Positions 1 through 6,929 of a stretch of DNA of 7,060 nt are shown piece by piece (the first letter of the stretch is position 1; each line of letters opens with the position of its first letter). The stretch spans positions 1-7,060 of the forward strand of contig JAUWFX010000098.1 in NCBI GenBank assembly GCA_030606765.1, in the 5' to 3' direction. This DNA comes from Dehalococcoidia bacterium (GTDB lineage Bacteria; Chloroflexota; Dehalococcoidia; GIF9; AB-539-J10). The position numbers were made by a program, and so were the translations under genes. The notes under the pieces are model-generated. The model saw nothing but the letters and a program-made list of their open reading frames with translations. It was not told the DNA's origin and searched no databases.

Positions 1-762
<762 letters not shown>

Positions 763-809
763 TCAGAACATAGCCAGAGGAGAGCCTTGCCTCACCATTC
801 TGCCTTCCT

Positions 810-2129
810 TCATCCCCTGAACTTGTCCAGCAGTTCTCTTCTCTTGCCTTCGTCGAGTCTTGTTTCGTTGTCCTTTACGTAGTATCGGGACTTAGGCAAA
901 ACTATCTTATTCGCCCTCAAGTCTTTGTGCAAGCATACTTGGGGTCCCACGAAAGAATCAGGGCCTACCCGAACGCCGGGCATGAGGCTGGCATTTACTC
1001 CAATGCGGCAACCTCGACCCACAATTGCCCCTAGTTTATCATAGCCGGTATCTACCAGACTATCACCGACTTTTATCTGGATATTCCTTTCATTGAGTTG
1101 GAAGTTAGCCAGCACAGTGCCGGCGCCCAAAGAGCAATTGTCGTCCACTATGGAGTCACCAACATAATTGGAGTGGAACCAGCAATTATCGCCGATGTAG
1201 GAGTGTTTTACCTCAGTGGAATAGCCAATAACGGAGTTAGAACCAATGTGGCTGTAGTCTCGCACCAGGGCATTATTGCCAATGATGGAGTTTGTCCCAA
1301 TATACACAGGACCTCGAATCACAGCATTTTCCAATACCTTAACATTATCGCTCAAGATAACTTTGCCTTCGATGTGCGCTTTCTCGGAGACGCGGGCTGA
1401 AGGGGCAATATAAGGTTGAGCGTTGTCCAAAAAATACTCCATTACTTTGAAGATATGCCAGGGATATTTTATTGGTGCCCAGAAATCATTGTAGAGAACC
1501 ACCTTGATCTTGTGTCCTCCCTTTACCATGCTGTCCAGAGCGCATTCATAGACATCGTCCTTGGTAGTCTGGGTGGTGTCAATATAGCGTAAAAGCTCTT
1601 CCGAGTTGTTATGGCAGTGAATCAAGATGTTTACTAGGTTACTGGGTTCCTCACCGGGATTGGGCTTTTCCACGATGTATAGTAGCTCATTTTGAGAATT
1701 TACCTGGAGGTAGCCTCCCGGGAAGTACTTCTGGACTTGATAGCCCAGAATATAAGAGGAGGCAGAGACTTTTTCAGCTCCGGTGATGATTTTGGTGTAT
1801 GCTGAGCTTGAAAAGACGTCATTGGGATTTATTACTAAAAGCTGCCCGTGCAGGAAGGACTCAGCACTTTTCAGAGCGTCAGCGATGCCTGATGACTCCT
1901 TTTGTAGAGCAAGGTCGACTTTTACCCCAGGAATTTCTTTGGTTATTTGCTCTATCTTCGCTATGTTTTCTGGATTCCCAATGATTACAAAGTGACTTAA
2001 ACCTACCTCGCAGGCTACCTTTATTTGGTGTTCGAGCAATGGCTTCCCGAGAAAATCAAGGAGGAACTTGTCTTCAGTAATGGGAAACATCCTCTTGCCA
2101 CGGCCACCGCAGAGAAATACGGCTTTCAC
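810..2129 (-). CDS. Bifunctional sugar-1-phosphate nucleotidyltransferase / left-handed beta-helix acyltransferase (archaeal-type GlmU-like)
   Basis: 439 residues. Residues 1-235 form a nucleotidyltransferase domain with the signature CGGRGKRMFPITEDK (7-21), probable metal Asp104 in NPND, and VEKP at 153-156. Residues ~240-400 are hexapeptide repeats (I-G-x-N pattern) of a left-handed beta-helix. This domain order matches GlmU and the archaeal ST0452-type proteins, which make UDP-GlcNAc from GlcN-1-P in the cytoplasm. In the C-terminal domain His319, Tyr322 and Asn342 align, from memory, with ST0452 acetyltransferase residues His308, Tyr311 and Asn331. The lysines recalled at 337 and 340 are replaced by Arg348 and Gln351. 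The signature is also shortened, reading TEDKFLL instead of TED(TP)KPLL. The sugar and nucleotide specificity are therefore uncertain; it could be a glucose- or mannose-1-phosphate enzyme. The start is GTG (2127-2129), overlapping the mutase stop as GTGA, with GGAGG seven bases upstream. Co-translation with the mutase is likely. Confidence 0.85.
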   Translation of the reverse strand: MKAVFLCGGRGKRMFPITEDKFLLDFLGKPLLEHQIKVACEVGLSHFVIIGNPENIAKIEQITKEIPGVKVDLALQKESSGIADALKSAESFLHGQLLVINPNDVFSSSAYTKIITGAEKVSASSYILGYQVQKYFPGGYLQVNSQNELLYIVEKPNPGEEPSNLVNILIHCHNNSEELLRYIDTTQTTKDDVYECALDSMVKGGHKIKVVLYNDFWAPIKYPWHIFKVMEYFLDNAQPYIAPSARVSEKAHIEGKVILSDNVKVLENAVIRGPVYIGTNSIIGNNALVRDYSHIGSNSVIGYSTEVKHSYIGDNCWFHSNYVGDSIVDDNCSLGAGTVLANFQLNERNIQIKVGDSLVDTGYDKLGAIVGRGCRIGVNASLMPGVRVGPDSFVGPQVCLHKDLRANKIVLPKSRYYVKDNETRLDEGKRRELLDKFRG

Positions 2130-3487
2130 CTGTTAGCCTCCACCAGACTTTTAACTAATTTTTTGCCTTTGCCTATAAGCTCAGCGGTCTGTGTCTGCGA
2201 CCTTGACTCGGAGATTACTCGGATGACAGGCTCGGTGCCACTAGCTCTGATAAGCATCCAGGAGTCAGGCAATTCCAGCCTCAGACCATCAAGAGTATTT
2301 ATCTCATTGGGAGCAAAAAGTTGAGCCTTTTCCTTTACCCGAGCCATGACTAACTCTTTAAGTTCATCAGGACAAAAGACCTTTGTTTTTTCAAAGAATA
2401 GCCTGGGAATATCTTGGAAGAATTGCCTGATTTCGCCGGCATCGCTTAGCTGGCTTAACAGGGTGAGGGAAGCAAAAATGCTATCGGGGTAATAGCCCAC
2501 CTCGGGTATGATGTAGACGCCTACCTGCTCCACTCCTAAGGCAGCATCGAGCTCCCGGGCTAAATGAGCGACGGCGACATCACCGACCCTGCCTCTGACC
2601 ACTTCCACCTCAAGGTCTTTTACTGCCAGGTCAAGAAGGGTTCCAGTTTCTACTGTGGTAGCAATCGTTTTTCTTCCCGTTCGCTTGACAGCCAGTCTCG
2701 AGATGAAGGCGATGGGCTCGTTGAAACCGAGGAAACCTTCTTTGTCGCAGAAAACAACGCGGTCGGCATCGCCATCAAAACAAATAGCTAAGTCAGCATT
2801 ATGTTGTTTCAGGAAATTAACTGTGCCCTGGAGGGTATCCGCTTTCGGCTCGGGACTTCTCCCTGGGAAAAGGCCATCTGGCTCGTCATTTATAGGTGTT
2901 ACGTCAAGGCCCATCTGAACAAAGATGTAGCTGGCAAACTTGGAGGCAGCACCATTGCCAGGATCAACTACTACTTTTAGCTGATGATTAAATCCTGGCA
3001 GAGAAAGCTTGCCTTTAATAAAGGAAAGGTATCTTTGTTTCATATCCTGTGCTTGCTCTAAACTTCCTCCCTTTCCCTGACGGAATTTCTGTTCAAAATA
3101 GATTTTCTCTATCTCCGCTTCTTGAGCCCGGCTATATCCCAGCGAATTCTCGGTGAAGAGCTTGATTCCATTGAACTCGGGTGGATTGTGGGAAGCTGTA
3201 ACCATAATTCCAGCGGCAAAGCCCGATTCCTGGGTTAGCAATGCCAGCGCTGGGGTAGGCAAAATACCCAAGTCAACTACGTTTATGCCACAGGAAAGCA
3301 AGCCTGCAGTAACCGCCTCCTTAATCATATCCCTGCTTATTCTGGTGTCGGTAGCGATACAAACTGTGGAAGCTGGAGGCAGGGTAGTGCCTATGGCCAA
3401 GGCAATCTGGCGACAGAAATCAGGCGATAAATCCTGGTTGACTACGCCCCGGATGCCACTGGTCCCAAATAGTCTCCTTGTGTGCAT
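2126..3487 (-). CDS. glmM: Phosphoglucosamine mutase / phosphohexomutase (GlmM-like, alpha-D-phosphohexomutase family)
   Basis: 453 residues, normal length for the family, which moves phosphate between C6 and C1 of a hexose or hexosamine. The N-terminus LFGTSGIRG (6-14) is the GlmM/PMM hallmark. The phosphoserine loop is TASHNP, with Ser99 as the phosphate carrier. The metal loop is DGDADR at 238-243. The C-terminal phosphate-binding loop RASGTEP is at 414-420. All four domains are present. The sugar-binding loop, usually GE-x-SGH, reads VEQVGVYIIPE (319-329): the Glu is kept (Glu320) but Ser and His are lost, so GlmM specificity is less certain than the fold. It heads the minus-strand pair with the glmU-like gene, overlapping by four bases, which favours hexosamine-1-P production for an NDP-sugar. 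The ATG start sits directly before the conserved N-terminus; the Shine-Dalgarno is weak (AGGA just upstream). A candidate promoter lies at 3514-3542. Confidence 0.87.
   Translation of the reverse strand: MHTRRLFGTSGIRGVVNQDLSPDFCRQIALAIGTTLPPASTVCIATDTRISRDMIKEAVTAGLLSCGINVVDLGILPTPALALLTQESGFAAGIMVTASHNPPEFNGIKLFTENSLGYSRAQEAEIEKIYFEQKFRQGKGGSLEQAQDMKQRYLSFIKGKLSLPGFNHQLKVVVDPGNGAASKFASYIFVQMGLDVTPINDEPDGLFPGRSPEPKADTLQGTVNFLKQHNADLAICFDGDADRVVFCDKEGFLGFNEPIAFISRLAVKRTGRKTIATTVETGTLLDLAVKDLEVEVVRGRVGDVAVAHLARELDAALGVEQVGVYIIPEVGYYPDSIFASLTLLSQLSDAGEIRQFFQDIPRLFFEKTKVFCPDELKELVMARVKEKAQLFAPNEINTLDGLRLELPDSWMLIRASGTEPVIRVISESRSQTQTAELIGKGKKLVKSLVEANR
2137..2141 (-). promoter_or_regulatory. Ribosome binding site deciding the GTG start of the glmU-like gene
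   Basis: GGAGG inside the last codons of the mutase gene, seven bases ahead of the GTG at 2127-2129. It supports the non-ATG start and translational coupling. Confidence 0.7.
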
Positions 3488-3494
3488 TTCCTGT

Positions 3495-3510
3495 CTTAAG
3501 CTAAGTTAAG
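3495..3510. repeat. Short AT-rich inverted repeat in the glmM leader
   Basis: Arms CTTAA and TTAAG separated by six bases, between the candidate -10 box (3514-3519) and the glmM start. The position would suit an operator, but the arms are short and low in complexity, so chance is possible. Confidence 0.3.
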
Positions 3511-3513
3511 TAG

Positions 3514-3542
3514 AAGATAGCACGGAATTAAGTGATTGGCAA
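3514..3542 (-). promoter_or_regulatory. Candidate sigma-70-type promoter for glmM-glmU
   Basis: Minus strand TTGCCA (3537-3542; 5 of 6 to TTGACA), 17-base spacer, TATCTT (3514-3519; 4 of 6 to TATAAT). Transcription would start about 20 bases before the glmM ATG. The -35 box overlaps that of the divergent promoter. Confidence 0.5.
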
Positions 3543-3564
3543 CAACCACACGATGTAATAACAT
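3536..3564 (+). promoter_or_regulatory. Candidate sigma-70-type promoter for the small membrane protein
   Basis: Plus strand TTGGCA (3536-3541; 5 of 6), 17-base spacer, TAACAT (3559-3564; 4 of 6). The -10 box is the left half of a perfect 12-bp palindrome. The leader to the ATG at 3616 would be about 45 bases. Confidence 0.42.
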
Positions 3565-3570
3565 ATGTTA
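3559..3570. repeat. Perfect 12-bp palindrome, possible operator
   Basis: TAACATATGTTA equals its own reverse complement. It sits in the divergent intergenic region over the plus-strand candidate -10 box, where a dimeric repressor could block that promoter. Only one copy is seen in this window, and the function is inferred from position. Confidence 0.4.
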
Positions 3571-3615
3571 AACTATGCTTCCCGGTCATAAGCAACGCTG
3601 TTTTGGAAGCATATA

Positions 3616-4062
3616 ATGACAAGGGAAATAGCTCTGACTCTGCTAGCCACTATTGCGCCCATTAGTGAATTAAGGGGTGGCATTCCATTAGGCATATCTT
3701 TGGGGCTGGACCCCTTGTTTACCTTCTTTGTGGCGATTATCGCTAACACCTTGATATTCTTTCCCGTCTTTTTTGCCTTGCGTCTTTTTTACGATAAGCT
3801 GCTGTTCCGAATTCCGTTGTTCAACAAGTATCTGGATAATTTAAGAAAACGAGGTGAGCCGAAAGTAGAGAAATACGGCTTCTGGGGATTGATTTTGTTT
3901 GTGGCTATACCTTTGCCTGTCACCGGGGCATATACGGGGACTATTTTGGCCTGGCTACTGGGCATGGATTGGAGGAAGGCATTTCCCGCCGTTGGGTTAG
4001 GAGTAATTGTGGCTGGTGTCGTAGTGCTCTTAATAACTTTGGGGATAACCAGCACCCCATGA
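3616..4062 (+). CDS. Small multi-membrane-segment protein, Sm_multidrug_ex family (COG2426-like)
   Basis: 148 residues, the usual size for the family annotated as putative small multidrug export protein; direct evidence for drug export is thin, so treat the name as historical. The two family hallmarks are present: ISELRGGIP (16-24) in an N-terminal hydrophobic or re-entrant segment, and PLPVTGAYTGT (99-109) near a membrane boundary. Hydrophobic stretches are at about 5-30, 33-58, 88-112 and 123-145, with a basic polar loop at 60-87 (KYLDNLRKRGEPKVEKYG). The paired Glu-Arg and Pro-Gly-Thr motifs recall DedA-type membrane proteins. The ATG is preceded by GGAAG at a spacing of six. It is the only plus-strand gene here, divergent from glmM and convergent with the DUF5679 gene, so it is probably a single transcription unit. 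Confidence 0.87.
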   Translation: MTREIALTLLATIAPISELRGGIPLGISLGLDPLFTFFVAIIANTLIFFPVFFALRLFYDKLLFRIPLFNKYLDNLRKRGEPKVEKYGFWGLILFVAIPLPVTGAYTGTILAWLLGMDWRKAFPAVGLGVIVAGVVVLLITLGITSTP

Positions 4063-4163
4063 AAACGAAGTTTTTCAAGGGTAACTAAATTAAATTCCCA
4101 TAAGCAATTCAGAAACGGTTTTTGCTGTGAGCGGGCATAACCACAACCCTAGATATGGTCGGT

Positions 4164-4210
4164 AATGAAAGGCTGGGTATCTTTTGTGTATAGATACCCA
4201 GCCTTTCATT
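4164..4210. terminator. Large perfect hairpin between convergent genes, probable bidirectional terminator without U-tract
   Basis: Two 19-base arms (4164-4182 and 4192-4210) are exact reverse complements around a 9-base loop. The arm contains GGCTGGGTATC. It lies 101 bases after the plus-strand membrane gene stop and 25 bases after the DUF5679 stop, the place for a shared terminator. Neither side has a run of T after the stem, so intrinsic termination is not assured; it may instead protect 3' ends or be a small dispersed repeat. Confidence 0.6.
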
Positions 4211-4235
4211 GATTCTGCCACCTACGATATTAGCT

Positions 4236-4376
4236 TTAACCCTTCCCTATTCTGAACATCTTGGTCCCGCATACGGGACATACGCCTTGGGTGGCCGGCC
4301 TGCGGTTCTTCATGATTATGCTTTTGGTATCCTTCATTTCCCTTTTGGCGCGGCATTTCATGCAGTATGCTTGCAT
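4236..4376 (-). CDS. DUF5679-type 46-residue CXXC zinc-ribbon-like protein
   Basis: A 46-residue basic protein reading MQAYCMKCRAKREMKDTKS at its start and GVCPVCGTKMFRIGKG at its end. Two pairs, CMKC (5-8) and CPVC (33-36), would form a four-cysteine metal site, probably zinc; the arrangement and the sequences KCRAKREM and ATQGVCPVCGTKMFRIGK match what I recall of DUF5679. Function is unknown; the basic charge and ribbon suggest nucleic-acid or protein binding, an inference only. The start is well supported: GGGAGGTGA at 4381-4389 lies four bases before the ATG, and a near-consensus promoter sits just upstream, so it is expressed independently of rdgB 161 bases away. The perfect hairpin follows the stop by 25 bases. 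Confidence 0.9.
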   Translation of the reverse strand: MQAYCMKCRAKREMKDTKSIIMKNRRPATQGVCPVCGTKMFRIGKG

Positions 4377-4399
4377 CTGTTCACCTCCCTTTTTATAAA

Positions 4400-4428
4400 A
4401 GAATAAGCCATCATTACTCGAATGTCAA
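4400..4428 (-). promoter_or_regulatory. Strong candidate sigma-70-type promoter for the DUF5679 gene
   Basis: Minus strand TTGACA (4423-4428; perfect -35), 17-base spacer, TATTCT (4400-4405; 4 of 6). The predicted start of transcription leaves a leader of under 20 bases that holds a strong Shine-Dalgarno. This is the best promoter match in the window. Confidence 0.65.
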
Positions 4429-4537
4429 TAGTTTTCCTTAAATATTCCATAAATACTGTAAAAAGTCTCGCTGCTTATGCGTATTATTCCCAATTCCAAC
4501 TCGGAGAGGAAGTTCATCAAAGGATTTGACACACAAG

Positions 4538-5134
4538 TTAGATGTGGAGTTGCTTTAGCACCTGACGTGCTTTCTGACTTGCTCGGGCACGGTGGCTGAT
4601 TTGATTTTTCATCTCCAATGGAAGTCCGGCCATGGTCTTACCTATCTCAGGAAGAAAAAAAATAGGGTCATAGCCAAAACCATTTTCTCCCTTAACCTCG
4701 AAGGCAATCATGCCATGACACTCGCCATAGCATACCTCTGTACGACCTCCTGGACTAGCTATAGCAATGACGCACTTAAAACAGGCTGTTCGTTGCTCCC
4801 AGGGAACGCCGTTAAGTTTAGCTGATAGAAGGCTAACTTTCTCTGCATCAGTAGCAGCTTCACCAGCAAAGCGAGCTGACTTAACACCCGGCTCCCCGTT
4901 AAGGGAATCCACCTCCAGTCCCGAGTCATCGGCAAGAGCGGTGAGCTGGCTTAATTTGGCATAAGTAATGGCTTTTAGCCGAGCATTTTGTTCGTAGTTT
5001 TTCCCCGACTCGGTGACGACTTTTGATATTCCTTCTTCGGCCAGCGTGGTTATTTGATAACCAAGACCATCCAGGAGAAAGTGATACTCCCTGATTTTCC
5101 CTGGGTTGGAGGTAGCTAATAGAAGCTTCGGCAT
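4538..5134 (-). CDS. rdgB: RdgB/HAM1-family non-canonical purine NTP pyrophosphatase (dITP/XTP)
   Basis: 198 residues, the usual length. It hydrolyses dITP, ITP and XTP to the monophosphate and pyrophosphate, keeping deaminated purines out of nucleic acids. Family motifs in order: ATSNPGK (7-13) for triphosphate binding, YEQNARLKA (47-55), ALADDSGLEVD (67-76) with Asp70 as the likely general base, GEPGVKSARFAGE (80-92), GENGFGYDPIFF (149-160) for base recognition, and NQISHRARA (177-185). All key residues are present. An open frame continues upstream to 5344, but that extension lies inside the aldolase/phosphatase gene and lacks family similarity, so the start is ATG at 5132-5134, where the conserved N-terminus begins. 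No strong Shine-Dalgarno is visible; the seven-base gap after the upstream stop suggests translational coupling. Confidence 0.95.
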   Translation of the reverse strand: MPKLLLATSNPGKIREYHFLLDGLGYQITTLAEEGISKVVTESGKNYEQNARLKAITYAKLSQLTALADDSGLEVDSLNGEPGVKSARFAGEAATDAEKVSLLSAKLNGVPWEQRTACFKCVIAIASPGGRTEVCYGECHGMIAFEVKGENGFGYDPIFFLPEIGKTMAGLPLEMKNQISHRARASQKARQVLKQLHI

Positions 5135-5141
5135 TCTGTCG

Positions 5142-6236
5142 TTAGATGTCTTGAAATCGTGGTGCCAGCTTCTTTGCCACTTCGGGCATGGTGGTGTATT
5201 CCATTTCCTCGAGCGGCAGGCGATGTGGTTCAAATGGCCCCATTCGGCGCAGGAAATCCGCCACAATGTTTGCTTGATGACGAACCTCATCGAAAGCAGG
5301 GTCATCGAAGAGGTCACGAGGCCCGACAAGCTTGCCATTAGCAAGTTGAAAACCAGCGGCTATTACTCTTGGTGGACCATCGAAACGGCAGGGATTGCTT
5401 TCCCTGACAGCTACCGGCATTAAGGGGCCATGGTGCGAGCCTCTCATCCAGCCTTCTACTATGTTAACAGAAGCAAAGGGTTCCAGTATTTCACCCACGG
5501 CGGGAAATTTTCCCTGGGAGCGAACGATACAGACAGGGTCATCCTTGCCTATGTATCTGCCGGCCATGAGAGATAATCTTTGAGTAGAGGAGACAGCAGC
5601 GATTTCACCGCTCTCCTTATGGTACACCGCTTTAACGGCATAGCGGCCTGGTGCGCCGAGAAAAACCAGCATGTCGTAAATCTCCTCAGGAGCGTTAAAA
5701 CTGATTTTTTTGTGCTCTTTGACGTCGTGGACTTCAAAGGTGAAGCCAGAGTGCATGTTAGAGGCAATAACCAGCCCGATGGTGTTAAAGGGGTCAGCAA
5801 ATATTTTATATAGCGGCAGATTCCAGGCGCCAGATGCCGTCTTATCTGCCATAAATATGATTATGGTTTCAGCCTCGCGTTCGGAAAATTGCATCTCGGC
5901 CGTACCAGGTCCCATCCCCTTGATATTGCCGGAGAAAGCATCAACTAGAAGGTCTTGCCCGGCACCATGTAGCTTCAATCTCTTAGCTACATTGGTGCAT
6001 TCCACAAACGTATCCCAGGCTAACTTGTGGATTTGTTCACTGTCTTCACCGTGCTGATGGGTCATTATCAACTGGAGGTCGTCGCCACAAACTGTAACGT
6101 GGTGATCTATGAGCAGACCCTGGTCTTGGGCATGTGCCAGTTTTTCCTTTGCCTTTTGTATTACATCGGGGTGGCTGGAAGAATGTCCGACATAGCCGCC
6201 GATGTCTGCTTTGATAACGCTTAAAGTTAATTCCAT
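5142..6236 (-). CDS. fbp: Archaeal-type bifunctional fructose-1,6-bisphosphate aldolase/phosphatase (class V FBPase)
   Basis: 364 residues. The family condenses DHAP and glyceraldehyde-3-P to fructose 1,6-bisphosphate and removes the C1 phosphate to give fructose 6-P, making gluconeogenesis one-way. The Schiff-base Lys231 and catalytic Tyr228 lie in RYIGKDDP, matching Lys232/Tyr229 of the characterised archaeal enzyme with an offset of one. Probable Mg2+ ligands recalled from the structures are all present: Asp11, His18, Asp52, Asp53, Gln94, Asp131, Asp232, Asp233. Other hallmarks are NLPLYKIFADPFN (139-151), GWMRGSHHGPLMPV (262-275), RFDGPPR (284-290) and DLFDDPAFD (308-316). The frame is open to an ATG at 6269, but the ATG at 6234-6236 starts exactly at the conserved N-terminus (ELTLSVIKADIGG) and has AGGAGGTG two bases upstream. 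It lies between the DUF429 gene and rdgB, with a candidate promoter of its own. Confidence 0.95.
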   Translation of the reverse strand: MELTLSVIKADIGGYVGHSSSHPDVIQKAKEKLAHAQDQGLLIDHHVTVCGDDLQLIMTHQHGEDSEQIHKLAWDTFVECTNVAKRLKLHGAGQDLLVDAFSGNIKGMGPGTAEMQFSEREAETIIIFMADKTASGAWNLPLYKIFADPFNTIGLVIASNMHSGFTFEVHDVKEHKKISFNAPEEIYDMLVFLGAPGRYAVKAVYHKESGEIAAVSSTQRLSLMAGRYIGKDDPVCIVRSQGKFPAVGEILEPFASVNIVEGWMRGSHHGPLMPVAVRESNPCRFDGPPRVIAAGFQLANGKLVGPRDLFDDPAFDEVRHQANIVADFLRRMGPFEPHRLPLEEMEYTTMPEVAKKLAPRFQDI

Positions 6237-6238
6237 TT

Positions 6239-6246
6239 CACCTCCT
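6239..6246 (-). promoter_or_regulatory. Ribosome binding site deciding the FBP aldolase/phosphatase start
   Basis: AGGAGGTG, near perfect complement to the 16S rRNA 3' end, two bases before the ATG at 6234-6236. It argues against the upstream in-frame ATG at 6269. Confidence 0.85.
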
Positions 6247-6259
6247 GCCGTACTGTTGT

Positions 6260-6288
6260 AGTTTAGCAAGATAGAAGGTGAACGTCAA
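6260..6288 (-). promoter_or_regulatory. Candidate promoter for the FBP aldolase/phosphatase gene
   Basis: Minus strand TTGACG (6283-6288; 5 of 6), 17-base spacer, TAAACT (6260-6265; 4 of 6). The -35 box overlaps the DUF429 stop codon. It gives a leader of under 20 bases carrying the strong ribosome binding site, so fbp-rdgB may be transcribed apart from the upstream genes. Confidence 0.5.
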
Positions 6289-6929
6289 CTTGGGATGAAA
6301 ATTAACCCCTCTTCATTATTGCCTAGAGCATCCACCCTATTTTGGTGGTGGAGCAAAGCAGTGTAAGCTGCCACTGCGGCATCGCACAGGTCGTGGTCTA
6401 ACGTGTCTAAATGTGGCTTAAGACCAGGTAGAATGTCTCCTAGCTTGTCCTTAAGGAAGCTCATCCCTTGTTTGGTAGTTTTCCGGGGTATGGTTTTGCC
6501 AAAGAGGCGGACTTTGCTGGCAAAGGGATAGACCTCAATGACTTGACCAGCTTGTTTCACCTCGCAGTCGATGCTAGTTTTGAGCTCGATACCACGGTAG
6601 ATCAAGTCCTTGATAAAGGTCTTCTTGCTAGTGGGGTAACAAGGAATTCCTTGTTGCCTCAATTCCTGGTCACATTGTCTATTCTTTCTTGGGAATTTTG
6701 GCTTGCAAGGACAACTTTCCTCAAGACAACATAACCCCGATGGCAAACTCAGGGGGGCATCAATGGCTATTACTTGAGGTGAATAGAAATTTAGCAGAGC
6801 GACGATATCTCCATTCTCTGTTAAGAAGCCGAGGTAAACAAGTTGTGATTTATCATCCAATCCCAAACAAGCACTAGGTTTGGCTTCTGTTGAGGTTAAA
6901 TCGATGCCAAAAAAAGTGGGATACTTCAC
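6285..6929 (-). CDS. DUF429-family protein (predicted RNase H-fold nuclease, function unknown)
   Basis: 214 residues. The family is predicted to have an RNase H-like fold, but no activity is established. Signals: FGIDLT (7-12) as the first strand with Asp10, [11 protein letters not shown] (53-63) with Asp57, VIEVYP (130-135) with Glu132, and a C-terminal [19 protein letters not shown] (177-195) with Asp180 and Asp183. These acidic residues at strand ends fit a two-metal site, an inference. A cysteine-rich stretch (Cys67, 68, 73, 75, 86, 97) sits in the insert after the second acidic motif and could bind a metal. The start is GTG (6927-6929), overlapping the upstream stop as GTGA, so the gene is probably translationally coupled to the COG2509-type gene. 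The C-terminus ending NEEGLIFIP is typical. Confidence 0.82.
   Translation of the reverse strand: MKYPTFFGIDLTSTEAKPSACLGLDDKSQLVYLGFLTENGDIVALLNFYSPQVIAIDAPLSLPSGLCCLEESCPCKPKFPRKNRQCDQELRQQGIPCYPTSKKTFIKDLIYRGIELKTSIDCEVKQAGQVIEVYPFASKVRLFGKTIPRKTTKQGMSFLKDKLGDILPGLKPHLDTLDHDLCDAAVAAYTALLHHQNRVDALGNNEEGLIFIPS

Noticed and set aside
1098..1400. Plus-strand open frame with repeated Gly-Val and Asn-Ile-Ile patterns
   Set aside because: The pattern is the antisense reflection of the hexapeptide repeats of the glmU-like gene.
4062..4074. AAAAC-GAA-GTTTT hairpin overlapping the membrane protein stop codon
   Set aside because: The stem is only five A/T-rich pairs and lacks a following T-run; too weak to call a terminator.
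4209..4406. Plus-strand 65-codon open frame
   Set aside because: It is antisense to the DUF5679 gene, runs through its promoter and ribosome binding site, and has no recognisable features.
4518..4532. TCAAA-GGA-TTTGA inverted repeat after rdgB
   Set aside because: The five-pair A/T-rich stem with a three-base loop and no T-run is likely chance.
5135..5344. Upstream 70-residue extension of the RdgB frame
   Set aside because: It overlaps the conserved C-terminus of the FBP aldolase/phosphatase in another frame, has no RdgB-like sequence, and the conserved N-terminus begins at the ATG at 5134.
6237..6269. Eleven-residue N-terminal extension of the aldolase/phosphatase from an ATG at 6269
   Set aside because: The family starts at ELTLSVIKADIGG and the AGGAGGTG site lies inside this extension, directly before the ATG at 6236.
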